56,643 nt of DNA. Source: Paracoccaceae bacterium (GTDB lineage Bacteria; Pseudomonadota; Alphaproteobacteria; Rhodobacterales; Rhodobacteraceae). Every line of letters starts with the position of its first letter. Position 1 is the first letter of the stretch. The notes below the pieces were generated by a model, which was given only the letters and a program-made list of their open reading frames with translations, searched no databases and had not been told where the DNA came from. Shown piece by piece: positions 28,377 to 37,650 of this stretch. The translations under genes and the position numbers were made by a program. The DNA lies in the NCBI GenBank assembly GCA_007128135.1, contig SKYA01000079.1, forward strand, positions 1 to 56,643. Direction: 5' to 3'.

Positions 28377-29816
28377 ATGTATCTGGGACTGGACCTTGGA
28401 ACATCCGGCTTGAAGGGGGTGATCATCGATGATGATCAGCGCCTTCTGGCAGAGGCCGCGGCACCACTGCAGGTGTCGCGCCCGCGCCAGGGATGGAGCG
28501 AACAGGCCCCGGCAGACTGGATTGCGGCGGCGAGGTCGGTTCTGGAAGGCCTGCGCGCAAGGACGGACCTGTCGCGGCTGGCAGGTATTGGTCTTTCCGG
28601 CCATATGCACGGGGCGACATTGCTGGATTCCTCTGACACCGTGCTCCGACCTTGTATCCTGTGGAATGACACGCGCGCCGCGCGCGAAGCCGCCGAACTG
28701 GATGGCGACCCTCGCTTTCGCGAGATAACGGGAAATATCGTCTTTCCAGGCTTCACGGCGCCCAAGCTGGTCTGGGTGGCGCGGAATGAACCCGAAACCT
28801 TTTCTCGCGTGGCAAAGGTGCTGCTGCCCAAGGATTACCTGCGCCTCTGGCTGACAGGCGAGCATGTCGCCGAGATGTCAGATGCCGCCGGAACGAGTTG
28901 GCTGGACACGGGCGCGCGTGACTGGTCCGACGCGCTGCTCGCAGCAACGGGCATGACGCGCGGTCAGATGCCGGGTCTTGTCGAAGGGTCAGAGGTTTCC
29001 GGGGGCCTGCGTGCTGATCTGGCCAGCGAACTGGGCATGCCACCGAACCTGCCGGTCGCGGGTGGTGGCGGGGATAATGCCGCCACCGCCATCGGCATGG
29101 GTGTGGTGCGTGGCGGTGATGCCTTTGTCTCGCTGGGCACATCAGGGGTTCTGTTTGCGGCATGTGACAGTTACGCGCCCGCACCGCAGACTGCGGTGCA
29201 TACCTTTGCCCATGCGCTTGCGGGGCGCTGGCACCAGATGGGGGTGATCCTGGCAGCTACGGATGCGTTGAACTGGTTCGGGCATCTGACGGGGCAGGGG
29301 GCCGGGGCGCTGACCGAGGCGCTCGGGCCATTGCAGGCCCCGGGCAAGACCCGCTTTCTGCCCTATCTTGGCGGAGAGCGCACACCGCTCAATGATGCTG
29401 CCATCCGCGGGGCCTTTCTGGGTTTGGAACACGCCACCGATCGCGATGCAGCTACCCGCGCGGTGCTCGAGGGTGTGACCTTCGCGCTGCGTGACTGCCG
29501 CGATGCCCTGGCGGTGACAGGGACAAATGTTGGCACCCTGATCGCCAGTGGTGGCGGTGCGCGCTCTGCCTACTGGCTGGAAGCGATTGCCACGGCTTTG
29601 AACACTCCCGTGCAGTTGCCTCGCGCGGGAGATTACGGCGCTGCATTCGGCGCCGCACGGCTCGGGCTGATGGCGGCGACGGGCGGAGGCGTCGAACTGG
29701 CGGGCAAGCCCCCGATCGAACGAGAGATCCTTCCAAACCAGGCGCTAGGCGCGGCATTTGATGCGGGACATGCCCGCTTCAAGGCCGCGCAGGCCGCGAT
29801 AAGAGGACTGACATGA
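28377..29816 (+). CDS. xylB: Xylulokinase
   Basis: FGGY-family kinase of 479 residues that phosphorylates D-xylulose to xylulose 5-phosphate for the pentose phosphate pathway. Phosphate-binding loop [18 protein letters not shown] at the N-terminus, catalytic Asp233 in [14 protein letters not shown] (the same number as in E. coli XylB), and the C-terminal [13 protein letters not shown]-site segment. The sugar-contact motif usually read as GQMHG is GHMHG here ([13 protein letters not shown]). ATG 28377 is placed after CGGGGGAA; upstream in-frame codons would cross operator 2. It overlaps xylA by 4 bp. Confidence 0.93.
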   Translation: MYLGLDLGTSGLKGVIIDDDQRLLAEAAAPLQVSRPRQGWSEQAPADWIAAARSVLEGLRARTDLSRLAGIGLSGHMHGATLLDSSDTVLRPCILWNDTRAAREAAELDGDPRFREITGNIVFPGFTAPKLVWVARNEPETFSRVAKVLLPKDYLRLWLTGEHVAEMSDAAGTSWLDTGARDWSDALLAATGMTRGQMPGLVEGSEVSGGLRADLASELGMPPNLPVAGGGGDNAATAIGMGVVRGGDAFVSLGTSGVLFAACDSYAPAPQTAVHTFAHALAGRWHQMGVILAATDALNWFGHLTGQGAGALTEALGPLQAPGKTRFLPYLGGERTPLNDAAIRGAFLGLEHATDRDAATRAVLEGVTFALRDCRDALAVTGTNVGTLIASGGGARSAYWLEAIATALNTPVQLPRAGDYGAAFGAARLGLMAATGGGVELAGKPPIEREILPNQALGAAFDAGHARFKAAQAAIRGLT

Positions 29817-31105
29817 GCGTCTATTTCCACGATATTCCCGCGATTACCTATCAGGGGCCATCTGCCACGAGCGATTTTGCCTATCGTTACTATGACCCGG
29901 AGCGTGTGGTCATGGGCAAGCGGTTGAAGGACCATCTGCGCTTTGCCGTTGCCTGGTGGCACGGGTTTGCCTGGCCTGGCGGTGATCCTTTCGGTGGCCA
30001 GACCTTCGAACGCCCTTGGTTCGGAGACACGATGGAGCAGGCACGGCTCAAGGCCGATGCAGCCTTTGAATTGTTCGGCATCCTCGGCCAACCCTTCTTC
30101 TGCTTTCATGATGCTGATATTCGCCCGGAGGGGGAGGATTTCGCGGAAAACACATCGCGTCTGGATGAGATCACCGACTACATCGGCGCCAAGATGGAAA
30201 CCACCGGCACGCGCCTTCTGTGGGGAACGGCCAATCTTTTCACCCACCGGCGATACATGGCCGGTGCGGCCACGAACCCGGACCCGGATGTGTTTGCCTT
30301 TGCTGCCGCTACCGTCAAGAGCTGCCTAGATGCCACGAAAAAGCTCGGGGGGGAGAACTATGTGCTCTGGGGCGGGCGTGAAGGCTATGAGACGCTGCTC
30401 AACACCGACCTGAAGCGCGAACGCCAGCAGGCGGGGCGCTTCCTGCAGATGACGGTGGAATATTCGAAGAAGATCGGCTTCAACGGCGCGATCCTGATCG
30501 AACCCAAGCCTCAGGAGCCGACAAAACATCAGTATGATTTCGATGTTGCGACAGTTTATGGCTTCCTGAAGGATTTCGGTCTGGAGGACGAGGTCAAGGT
30601 CAATATCGAGCAGGGCCACGCCATTCTGGCGGGGCACAGTTTCGAGCATGAGATCGCGCTGGCCGCCGCGCTAGGGATCTTTGGTTCCATAGACATGAAC
30701 AGAAACGACTACCAATCCGGCTGGGACACGGATCAGTTTCCCAATAATGTTCCGGAGGTCGCGCTGGCCTATCTGGAAATCCTCAAGGCAGGGGGATTCA
30801 CCACTGGCGGCACGAATTTCGATGCGAAACTGCGCCGACAGTCGCTTGATCCCGAAGACCTGGTCCTGGCGCATGTCGGCGCCATGGATATCTGTGCACG
30901 CGGACTGATGGCAGCCGCCGGGTTGCTGGAGGATGGCAGACTGGAAGCGGCGCGTGCGGCGCGCTATGCCGGATGGGATGAGTCGGACCTGATGCAACTG
31001 GACCTGGATAGCATTGCCGAGCATGTGCGGAGCAAGGGCACCAACCCGAAACCCCGCTCGGGCCGGCAAGAACGGCTCGAGAACTTGGTCAACCGTTTTG
31101 TGTGA
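29813..31105 (+). CDS. xylA: Xylose isomerase
   Basis: Protein of 430 residues converting D-xylose to D-xylulose in the cytoplasm. Active-site His99 and Asp102 ([12 protein letters not shown]), metal ligands in [15 protein letters not shown], Glu266 and His269, the SIDMNRND segment and GWDTDQFP. Two normally invariant places differ: NIEANHAT is NIEQGHAI and SIDANRGD is SIDMNRND. The metal ligands themselves are kept, so activity is expected, perhaps with shifted sugar preference. It is second in the xylBA operon and its end overlaps the convergent lacI-family gene by 17 bp. Confidence 0.94.
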   Translation: MSVYFHDIPAITYQGPSATSDFAYRYYDPERVVMGKRLKDHLRFAVAWWHGFAWPGGDPFGGQTFERPWFGDTMEQARLKADAAFELFGILGQPFFCFHDADIRPEGEDFAENTSRLDEITDYIGAKMETTGTRLLWGTANLFTHRRYMAGAATNPDPDVFAFAAATVKSCLDATKKLGGENYVLWGGREGYETLLNTDLKRERQQAGRFLQMTVEYSKKIGFNGAILIEPKPQEPTKHQYDFDVATVYGFLKDFGLEDEVKVNIEQGHAILAGHSFEHEIALAAALGIFGSIDMNRNDYQSGWDTDQFPNNVPEVALAYLEILKAGGFTTGGTNFDAKLRRQSLDPEDLVLAHVGAMDICARGLMAAAGLLEDGRLEAARAARYAGWDESDLMQLDLDSIAEHVRSKGTNPKPRSGRQERLENLVNRFV

Positions 31106-32138
31106 TCATGTCCGCAGGCTCGGGCCTGGTCACGAGGTGTGACTGGCGCAGGACTGCCGTGGGCCGGACGGTGTGTGTCTCGAATGGTCCCGTGGCTGTC
31201 TGATCCAGCCGCCGTAGCATCACCTGACTGAGCAGGTCTGCGATGCTGCGGTCCTCTGTCGAGAAGGTCGAGAGCGGCGGAGAGGTATGTTCAGAGCCCG
31301 GAAAGTTCTGCCCGCCGAAGACTGTCAGATCGCGCCCCACGATCACCCGCGCTGCCGTTGCGGCGCGATACACCCCGAAGGCGAGCGAGTCCTGAATGCA
31401 GGCCAGGGCAGGGTTCGGGCTCTGAACGAGGATCTGACGCGCGACCCGTTCACCCTCATCCTCGGTCATCTCGACGCGCCAGAGAGACGGTGGGGGCAGC
31501 TTCATCCTTTCCGCTTCAGCAAGCGCACCCGACACGTAGTAATCCGCGAAGTTCAGTCCCTCGGGTGCTGCGATGACATGCAGCCGACCTTGAAGGTTTT
31601 CCGCAAGTGCCCGCACGGCAATCCGGCCGGCTACGGCATAGTCGATCTCGACCCATGGATGCGCATCCGGCCAGTCTGTCCGGCCAAGCGTGACAAAGGG
31701 TGCACCGCGGCGCAACAGGAATTCGACCCGAGGGTCGTTCTTGCGTGTGCGTCCAAGCACCAGCCCGTCCGCAAGCCCTTCATCGATGATCTGGCGGACC
31801 AGTTCAGCCTCTTCATCCCGCGTGCGGGCCGCAAAGACCGCGAGATTGCGCCCGGTATCGCGCAGATGCTGATCCAGCGTTGAAAGCAGTTCCAGAAAGA
31901 TCGGACTCGCAAATCGCTGCTGGGGGGGCGAAAGCAGCACTGCAATCCGTCCGCTCTGCCCGGCCTTGAGTGCGCGCGCGGCGGCATTGGGGCGGTAATC
32001 CAGGCGCCGCGCCAGCGCCTGCACTGTCGCGCGCGTTTCCGGCTTGACGCGGGGATCATCCCGAAGCGCGCGCGACACTGTCGAGATGTCAACCTTGAGC
32101 TTCTCGGCCAGCATCTTGAGACTGACGCGCTTCTGCAT
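31089..32138 (-). CDS. LacI-family repressor of the xyloside/xylose regulon
   Basis: Protein of 349 residues: LacI helix-turn-helix and hinge (about 4 to 60: [31 protein letters not shown]) and a periplasmic-binding-like effector domain. ATG 32138 follows GAGGAACGGGA; the open frame extends further but would cover operator 3 at 32202-32217. Operator 3 lies 64 bp upstream, so autoregulation is expected. Identical palindromes at 20820 and 28308 define the rest of its regulon. The inducer is probably xylose or an alpha-xyloside. The protein is distinct from ROK-type XylR and AraC-type XylR. Confidence 0.9.
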   Translation of the reverse strand: MQKRVSLKMLAEKLKVDISTVSRALRDDPRVKPETRATVQALARRLDYRPNAAARALKAGQSGRIAVLLSPPQQRFASPIFLELLSTLDQHLRDTGRNLAVFAARTRDEEAELVRQIIDEGLADGLVLGRTRKNDPRVEFLLRRGAPFVTLGRTDWPDAHPWVEIDYAVAGRIAVRALAENLQGRLHVIAAPEGLNFADYYVSGALAEAERMKLPPPSLWRVEMTEDEGERVARQILVQSPNPALACIQDSLAFGVYRAATAARVIVGRDLTVFGGQNFPGSEHTSPPLSTFSTEDRSIADLLSQVMLRRLDQTATGPFETHTVRPTAVLRQSHLVTRPEPADMITQNG

Positions 32139-32201
32139 TCCCGTTCCTCTCGTGCGGTTCCGAAAGCGTAACATAGAAGAAATTGATCTACCAAGCCAAA
32201 A

Positions 32202-32217
32202 ATACAAACGTTTGTAT
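32202..32217. promoter_or_regulatory. LacI-family operator 3, between lacI-type gene and the nine-gene operon
   Basis: ATACAAACGTTTGTAT again, 64 bp before the regulator start and 47 bp before the EthD-like start. As at operator 2, its final base begins a TTGACG on the plus strand, so both rightward promoters share the same operator/-35 arrangement. Confidence 0.85.
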
Positions 32218-32264
32218 TGACGATGGCGATCTTTTCTGGGCATCATGTCCCAGGGAGGAAGCAC

Positions 32265-32591
32265 ATGATAAAACTCGTTGCACTCGTTCGGCGGAAACCG
32301 GATCTCGACGCTGGGGCATTTCGCGACTACTGGCTCGATGTTCACGCCCCTCTGGCCGCAGCGATCCCGGGTATGCGCGGCTACCGTATCAATATCTCTG
32401 GAGACCCCGGCGGCCAGCCCCCTGCGCACTATGATGGTTCGGCCGAAATCTGGTTTGACGACCGCACCGCGATGGAGGCGGGCCTGTCATCAGAGCAAGG
32501 CCGGATTGCGGGCGAGGATACCGCTCATTTCGCCGCCTCGATCGAGTTTCTGGTCACCGAGGAACACATCATTGTTGGAGGCGTGGCATGA
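32265..32591 (+). CDS. EthD-domain protein (ferredoxin-like alpha+beta barrel)
   Basis: Protein of 108 residues with the EthD pattern: VALVRRKPDLDAGAFRDYWL, DVHAPLAAAIPGMRGY and a closing AAS-IEFLVTEE strand. EthD-type dimeric barrels are small and often of unknown function; the related fold occurs in sugar mutarotases such as RhaM and in monooxygenases. GGGAGGAAGCAC in front of ATG 32265 is a strong ribosome binding site and makes it first of the nine-gene operon. Overlap with the SDR gene (ATGA) suggests joint work, for example presenting the right anomer or acting on the SDR product. Function unproven. Confidence 0.85.
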   Translation: MIKLVALVRRKPDLDAGAFRDYWLDVHAPLAAAIPGMRGYRINISGDPGGQPPAHYDGSAEIWFDDRTAMEAGLSSEQGRIAGEDTAHFAASIEFLVTEEHIIVGGVA

Positions 32592-33343
32592 GCGCGCGTT
32601 ATTTCCCGGTGCCGGACCGGCATAAGGGAAAGGTCTATGTCATCACGGGTGGCGCACAGGGGATCGGGCGCGCCTGCGCCGAACGCTTCGCCGCCGAAGG
32701 CGCGCTGGTAATGATCGCCGATATCGACCCGTCCGGGGCCGAGGTGGCGCAGGCCATCGGCGGGGCATTCCAGCCCACCGACATGAGCAGCCCCGAACAG
32801 GTGCGCGCGCTGGCTGCGGCTACCGTCACGCGGTTCGGGCGCATCGACATCTGGCACAACAATGCCTTTTCCGCCGTGTTCAAGCCGATCCACGAGCAGA
32901 CACTGGAAGAGTTCGACCGCATCACCGGAGTGGGTATTCGCGGCTACTGGATGGGGGCCAAGGTCGCGGTTGAGCAGATGCGCGCGCAGGGCGGCAAGGG
33001 CGTGATCGTCAACACCGCCAGTGTGCAGAGCTTCGTCGGCGAGAAAGGCTTTTCCGCCTATCAGGCCACCAAGGGCGCGGTGCTGGCCCTGACCCGTTCG
33101 CTGGCGCTGGATCATGCGCCCGACATCCGCGCCGTGGCGATTGCGCCGGGGCTGATCGCAACGGATGCGATAAAGGGCATCCCCGAGGATGTCATGGCCG
33201 AAGTCATTGCAGGCATACCCGCAGGGCGCGCCGCAGACCCGCGCGAGGTTGCAGCACTCGCCGCCTTCATCGCCTCGGACGAGGCCGACTACATGTCTGG
33301 CACCGCTGTCATCCTCGACGGTGCCTATCTGGCAATAGGATAG
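32588..33343 (+). CDS. Short-chain dehydrogenase/reductase
   Basis: Classical SDR of 251 residues: cofactor motif ITGGAQGIGRA (Thr-Gly3-x-Gly) near residue 18, acidic MIADIDPSG after the second strand favouring NAD(H), NNAF in place of NNAG, and catalytic Tyr158 and Lys162 in AYQATKGA. The C-terminal PGLIATDAI loop is normal. In the setting of a sugar regulon with an SMP-30 lactonase it may oxidise a sugar to its lactone, as fucose or galactose SDRs do. Substrate not determinable by eye. Confidence 0.9.
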   Translation: MSARYFPVPDRHKGKVYVITGGAQGIGRACAERFAAEGALVMIADIDPSGAEVAQAIGGAFQPTDMSSPEQVRALAAATVTRFGRIDIWHNNAFSAVFKPIHEQTLEEFDRITGVGIRGYWMGAKVAVEQMRAQGGKGVIVNTASVQSFVGEKGFSAYQATKGAVLALTRSLALDHAPDIRAVAIAPGLIATDAIKGIPEDVMAEVIAGIPAGRAADPREVAALAAFIASDEADYMSGTAVILDGAYLAIG

Positions 33344-33346
33344 GGA

Positions 33347-35434
33347 ATGACAATCTTCTTGGAACAGAACGGTGGGCTCGAATGCCGCTTTCAGGGCGAG
33401 GTTCTGACCATCCGCCCCTGGGGTGCAGATGCGCTGCGGGTGCAGGCCCGGCCCGGAGCAGGGCCGCAGGCTCATGCGGGGGCGCTTGCTGTCGATGCAC
33501 TTCTGCCCTGCGCCGCGCCGCCTGCGCAGGTGGACATTGCCGACCGCCGCGCCAGCATCACCGTGGGCAACCTGCGCGCCGAGGTCACGCTCAAGGAGCG
33601 TTATGGCGCCGATGTGCGTCATGAACCGCTGATCCGGTTTGTCCGCGCCGATACCGGGGCCGAGGTTCTGGCCGAGGCGCGCTCGCATTTCGCCGGACCA
33701 AGAACACGCAACTTCAAGGCGCTTGCGTCAGGCTCCTGGCGACTGGAACAGCAGTTCCGCGCCTATGAAGGCGAGGCGATCTGGGGCCTTGGCCAGCCAC
33801 AGCACGGGCAGATGAACCTCAAGGGCGTCTCAACCACATTGTTGCAGCAGAATGCCCATGCCGTGATACCCTTCGTGATCTCGTCGCGCGGCTACGGGTT
33901 TCTGTGGAACAACCCCGCAGTGGGCCGGGCCGAGTTTGCAACCAATATCACCCGCTGGACAGCCGAGGCTACCGGGGGTCTGGATTACTGGATCACGCTG
34001 GGCGATACACCGCGCGACATCCTGCGCGCCTATGCGCAGGCGACCGGGCACTCGCCGGAGGCGCCGGAATGGGTGACGGGTTTCTGGCAATGCAAGCTGC
34101 GCTACCGCACACAGGCTGAATTGCTGGAGGTCGCGCGTGAATACCGTCGCCGCAGTCTGCCACTCTCGTGCATCGTGATCGATTTCTTCCACTGGACGCG
34201 GCAGGGCGAATGGAAATTCGACCCAAGGGACTGGCCCGATGTCGAAGCCATGGTCACTGAGCTGCGCGAGATGGAGATAGAGCTCATGGTCTCGATCTGG
34301 CCCACAGTGTCCGCCAGTTCCGAACATTACCGCAAGATGACCGAGGCGGGGCACCTCCTGACCACCGAGCGCGGTGTGCCTGTGGTCATCCCCTTCCCTG
34401 ACAAGGACCCGTTCGGCGCAGGCTTCTTCACCTATTATGACGCTTTCAACCCGGACGCGCGCGTCTTTCATTGGGATGTCGTGAAGCGCAATTATCTGGA
34501 TCGCGGAATTCGTCATTTCTGGCTGGATGCCTGCGAGCCCGAAATGCGCCCCGCCCATCCCGAAAACGTGCGGACCGCTCAGGGCAACGGGGCCGAGTTG
34601 CTCTGCGCCTATCCGCTGCTGCATGCGCAGGGCTATCGCGAGGGGCTGACTGCCGCCGGTGCGGGCGACGGGGTGCTCTTGTGCCGGTCGGCCTGGGCCG
34701 GGGCGCAGAAACACGGCGTGATCCTGTGGTCGGGCGATGTGTGGTCCGATTGGGACTGGTTCCGCGCCCAGATCCCGGCGGGGCTGCATGCGGGGCTGTC
34801 GGGACTTGGCTGGTGGACGACCGATATCGGCGGCTTCTATGACGGGCATGGCGGATCGGACGATTTCCGCGATCTTCTGGTGCGCTGGTTCGAATTCGGG
34901 GTCTTCTCGCCCATCTGCCGCCTGCACGGTTTCCGCGTGCCCGAAGGCGTTCCCGCGCCAGAACCCGGCCAGCCGGTAAGCTACGGACAGGATACGTTCA
35001 ACATCTTCACCAATACCGGCGGACCGAACGAGGTCTGGTCCTATGGTGCGCAGGTCGAGGCCGTGCTGGTCGATCTGCTGGCACTGCGCGAGAGGTTGCG
35101 GCCCTATGTCTCGGCGGCCTTTGCACATCACGCTGCGACGGGCGATCCGGTGATGGCGCCGCTCTTCTACCATTTCCCTGACCAGCCCGAGCTGCACGGG
35201 TGCGGTGATGCCTACATGCTGGGAACCGATCTGCTGATAGCGCCCGTGCTTGACCCCGGCGTGACCTCGCGATCCGTCACCCTGCCGCATGGCGTAAGCT
35301 GGCTTCATGCCTGGAGCGGGGCGACCCATGACGGCGGGCAGACCGTGAGTGTCGATGCGCCCTGGGGCAAACCCCCTGTCTTTCTGCGCCAATCGGCGGC
35401 AGGCGATCTCCTTTCCATAATCAACCCGAAATGA
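33347..35434 (+). CDS. Glycoside hydrolase family 31, alpha-xylosidase-like (second)
   Basis: Protein of 695 residues, paralogous to the GH31 at 26243-28258: DFFHWTRQGEWKFDPRDW, nucleophile Asp394 in FWLDACEPEM, acid/base Asp464 in LWSGDVWSDW. The spacing of 70 residues is identical in the two. It has no signal peptide. It carries an insertion relative to the first (about 555 to 575, GVPAPEPGQPVSYGQDTFN), near where substrate loops of GH31 lie, so the pair may prefer different aglycones. It is encoded 3 bp after the SDR and just before the MalE-type binding protein, linking it to that transporter. Confidence 0.88.
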   Translation: MTIFLEQNGGLECRFQGEVLTIRPWGADALRVQARPGAGPQAHAGALAVDALLPCAAPPAQVDIADRRASITVGNLRAEVTLKERYGADVRHEPLIRFVRADTGAEVLAEARSHFAGPRTRNFKALASGSWRLEQQFRAYEGEAIWGLGQPQHGQMNLKGVSTTLLQQNAHAVIPFVISSRGYGFLWNNPAVGRAEFATNITRWTAEATGGLDYWITLGDTPRDILRAYAQATGHSPEAPEWVTGFWQCKLRYRTQAELLEVAREYRRRSLPLSCIVIDFFHWTRQGEWKFDPRDWPDVEAMVTELREMEIELMVSIWPTVSASSEHYRKMTEAGHLLTTERGVPVVIPFPDKDPFGAGFFTYYDAFNPDARVFHWDVVKRNYLDRGIRHFWLDACEPEMRPAHPENVRTAQGNGAELLCAYPLLHAQGYREGLTAAGAGDGVLLCRSAWAGAQKHGVILWSGDVWSDWDWFRAQIPAGLHAGLSGLGWWTTDIGGFYDGHGGSDDFRDLLVRWFEFGVFSPICRLHGFRVPEGVPAPEPGQPVSYGQDTFNIFTNTGGPNEVWSYGAQVEAVLVDLLALRERLRPYVSAAFAHHAATGDPVMAPLFYHFPDQPELHGCGDAYMLGTDLLIAPVLDPGVTSRSVTLPHGVSWLHAWSGATHDGGQTVSVDAPWGKPPVFLRQSAAGDLLSIINPK

Positions 35435-35477
35435 TCCGGGGGGCCAACCCCGGGCATCTTGCCAAGTGGAGGACTAC

Positions 35478-36689
35478 ATGAACCGACTGCTGACAACCAC
35501 GGCCGTGGCGCTGGCACTCACCGCAGGCGCGGCACAGGCGCAGGTCACGCTGACGCTCTGGACCGAAAGCGCCTCGGCGCCCGAAGGCGTCTTTGCGCGC
35601 GAATTCTCGGAAATCGACAATGGTATCACCATTGATGTGCGGGAAATCCGCTTTGATGATCTGGTGGCCGATACGCTGCGCGCCTTTGCCACACGCACCA
35701 ATCCCGATCTGATCGCCATCGACAACCCGGACCACGCGGCCTTTTCCTCGCGCGGGGCGTTTCTGGACATAACCGACATGGTGGCGGCCTCGGACGTCAT
35801 CGACGCTGACGCCATCTTTGAAGGGCCGCGTTCGTCGCTTTCATGGGACGGACGGATGTTCGGACTGCCACGCGCCTCGAATACCATCGCGCTGTACTAC
35901 AACAAGGACCTGTTCCGCGCCGCCGGGCTGGACCCTGACAGCCCCCCGGCCACATGGGACGAGTTCCTGGCAGCAGCCCGTGCGCTGGCGGATCCGGCCA
36001 ATGATGTCTATGGCGTGGCCTTCTCGGCGCGGGCGTCGGAGGAAGGCACCTTCCAGTTCCTTCCCTGGGCGCAGATGGCTGGTGGCTCTTTCGACAACAT
36101 CAATGCCGAGGGCGTTGCCGATGCGCTGACCTTGTGGAAAACCCTGCTTGACGAGGGGCTGGCCAGTCCCGACACCCTGACGCGCGGGCAGTGGGATTCG
36201 ACCGGCACCTTCAATGGTGGCAATGCGGCCATGGCGATTTCCGGCCCGTGGGAACTGGGGCGCATGGCGGCCGATGCCCAGTTCGACTGGGGCGTGACCC
36301 TGCTGCCGGTGAAGGAAGAAGGCGGGCCGCGCGCCTCGGCGCTGGGAGATTTCAACCTCGCGATCTTCGCCAATACCCAGCACCCGGAGGAGGCATTCGC
36401 CTTCCTCGAATACTATCAGAGCCAGGTCGAGCGGGTCTGGCCCGAGTTCACCCGTCTGCCCTCGGTCGCAGGGGTCGCGCTGGCCCCCACGGGCAACGAG
36501 CGGATTGATGCCGCGGCGGCTGTCTTTGCCGAGCAGCTTGAATCGGCGCGCAACCGTGGACCGCACCCCGAATGGCCGCGCATCAGCCGCGCGATCCAGA
36601 CGGGCTTTCAGTCGGTGCTGACCGGCGCGGCAGAGCCACAGGCCGCACTGGATGCGGCCCGGGACGAGATCGACCGCATTCTGAACTGA
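35478..36689 (+). CDS. Sugar ABC transporter substrate-binding protein, family 1 (MalE-type)
   Basis: Protein of 403 residues. Signal peptide at 1 to about 21 (cleavage after AQA), then an extracellular solute-binding family 1 fold: LTLWTESASAPEGVFAREFS, YYNKDLFRAAGLDPD, GNAAMAISGPWELG and EFTRLPSV. Family members take oligosaccharides or glycosides. With a GH31 gene directly upstream the likeliest ligand is an alpha-glycoside such as isoprimeverose or a xyloglucan fragment (inference). ATG 35478 follows GTGGAGG. A 9-bp-stem hairpin comes 10 bp after the stop. Confidence 0.88.
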   Translation: MNRLLTTTAVALALTAGAAQAQVTLTLWTESASAPEGVFAREFSEIDNGITIDVREIRFDDLVADTLRAFATRTNPDLIAIDNPDHAAFSSRGAFLDITDMVAASDVIDADAIFEGPRSSLSWDGRMFGLPRASNTIALYYNKDLFRAAGLDPDSPPATWDEFLAAARALADPANDVYGVAFSARASEEGTFQFLPWAQMAGGSFDNINAEGVADALTLWKTLLDEGLASPDTLTRGQWDSTGTFNGGNAAMAISGPWELGRMAADAQFDWGVTLLPVKEEGGPRASALGDFNLAIFANTQHPEEAFAFLEYYQSQVERVWPEFTRLPSVAGVALAPTGNERIDAAAAVFAEQLESARNRGPHPEWPRISRAIQTGFQSVLTGAAEPQAALDAARDEIDRILN

Positions 36690-36698
36690 GCCACCTGC

Positions 36699-36720
36699 GC
36701 CGCCCCTGACAAGGGGCGGC
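36699..36720 (+). other. Intergenic hairpin between binding-protein and permease genes
   Basis: GCCGCCCCT, loop GACA, AGGGGCGGC: a GC-rich 9-bp perfect stem ten bases after the binding-protein stop. No T-run follows, so it fits an mRNA stabiliser that sets higher binding-protein than permease levels. Confidence 0.7.
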
Positions 36721-36747
36721 ACCTGTCCTTCGCGAGAGAGGTCCGGC

Positions 36748-37650
36748 ATGACACGACTCATTCGCAGCCTGCGCGACGGCATCGGTTTCGATACCCTGCT
36801 GATCATACTTGCGCTGTTCTATCTGTTCGTCTTTGCCGGCCTGCCGCTGATCTACAATGTGATCATCAGCTTTCAGCGGGTCGATGTCTTCAGCCTGGGC
36901 ACGCTGTGGCACCCCAATGTCGGGTTCGAGAATTACGAGCGCGTGTTCAATGACCCGCTCGCCCGCCGTGTTCTGATCAATACGCTGATCTTCACGATCG
37001 GCTCGGTCGCGCTGCAATTCACGCTTGGCTTTGCTGCGGCATTGTTCTTTCACCAACGATTTCCGGGGGCGACATGGTTCCGGGGCCTGTTTCTGGCGGG
37101 CTGGATCATGCCCGGCCTTGTGGTCGGCGTGTTGTGGAACTGGCTTCTGTCGGGCGATTTCGGGGTCATCAACCATGTGCTGAAATCGATGGGCTGGATC
37201 GATTCGGCAATCTTCTGGCGCTCGGACACGGCGTGGTCGCTCTATGCGGTGATGATGGCGAATGTCTGGTACGGGATGCCTTTCAACATGATCCTGCTGT
37301 CCGTTGGCCTCGCCGCCATCCCTGACGACCTGTATGAGGCCGCCGAGCTTGACGGGGCGAATGCGTGGCAGCGGTTCTGGACGATCACCCTGCCGATGAT
37401 GCGCTCGACCATCGGGGCGGTGCTGGCTCTTGGCGTGATCTTCACCTTGCAGCAATTCGACCTCTTCGCGGCCATCACCCAGGGTGGGCCTGCCGGGTCA
37501 TCCACTGTGGCGCAATACTGGTCATGGGAACTCAGTTTCCGCGAATTCGACTTCGGGCGCGGGGCGGTGATCTCGGTCATGATGATCGTGGTCGTGCTGT
37601 TCGTCTCGCTGATCTATGTCCGATCCACTCGTGCGGAGACACGGCTATGA
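36748..37650 (+). CDS. Sugar ABC transporter permease, MalF-type
   Basis: Protein of 300 residues with about six membrane spans. The EAA loop that docks to the ATPase reads YEAAELDGANAWQRFWTITLP near residue 195 (usual EAAxxDGA...I.LP). It pairs with the MalG-type permease overlapping its stop. Start ATG 36748 follows GAGAGAGG. Typical length and topology for carbohydrate uptake transporters of class 1. Confidence 0.92.
   Translation: MTRLIRSLRDGIGFDTLLIILALFYLFVFAGLPLIYNVIISFQRVDVFSLGTLWHPNVGFENYERVFNDPLARRVLINTLIFTIGSVALQFTLGFAAALFFHQRFPGATWFRGLFLAGWIMPGLVVGVLWNWLLSGDFGVINHVLKSMGWIDSAIFWRSDTAWSLYAVMMANVWYGMPFNMILLSVGLAAIPDDLYEAAELDGANAWQRFWTITLPMMRSTIGAVLALGVIFTLQQFDLFAAITQGGPAGSSTVAQYWSWELSFREFDFGRGAVISVMMIVVVLFVSLIYVRSTRAETRL

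Noticed and set aside
32139-32429. Upstream extension of the xylose-regulon LacI-family gene
   Set aside because: It would cover operator 3 and lacks a ribosome binding site; the helix-turn-helix begins properly after ATG 32138.
33830-35392. 520-codon open frame on the minus strand
   Set aside because: Antisense to the second GH31 gene, which has both catalytic Asp motifs in the right order.
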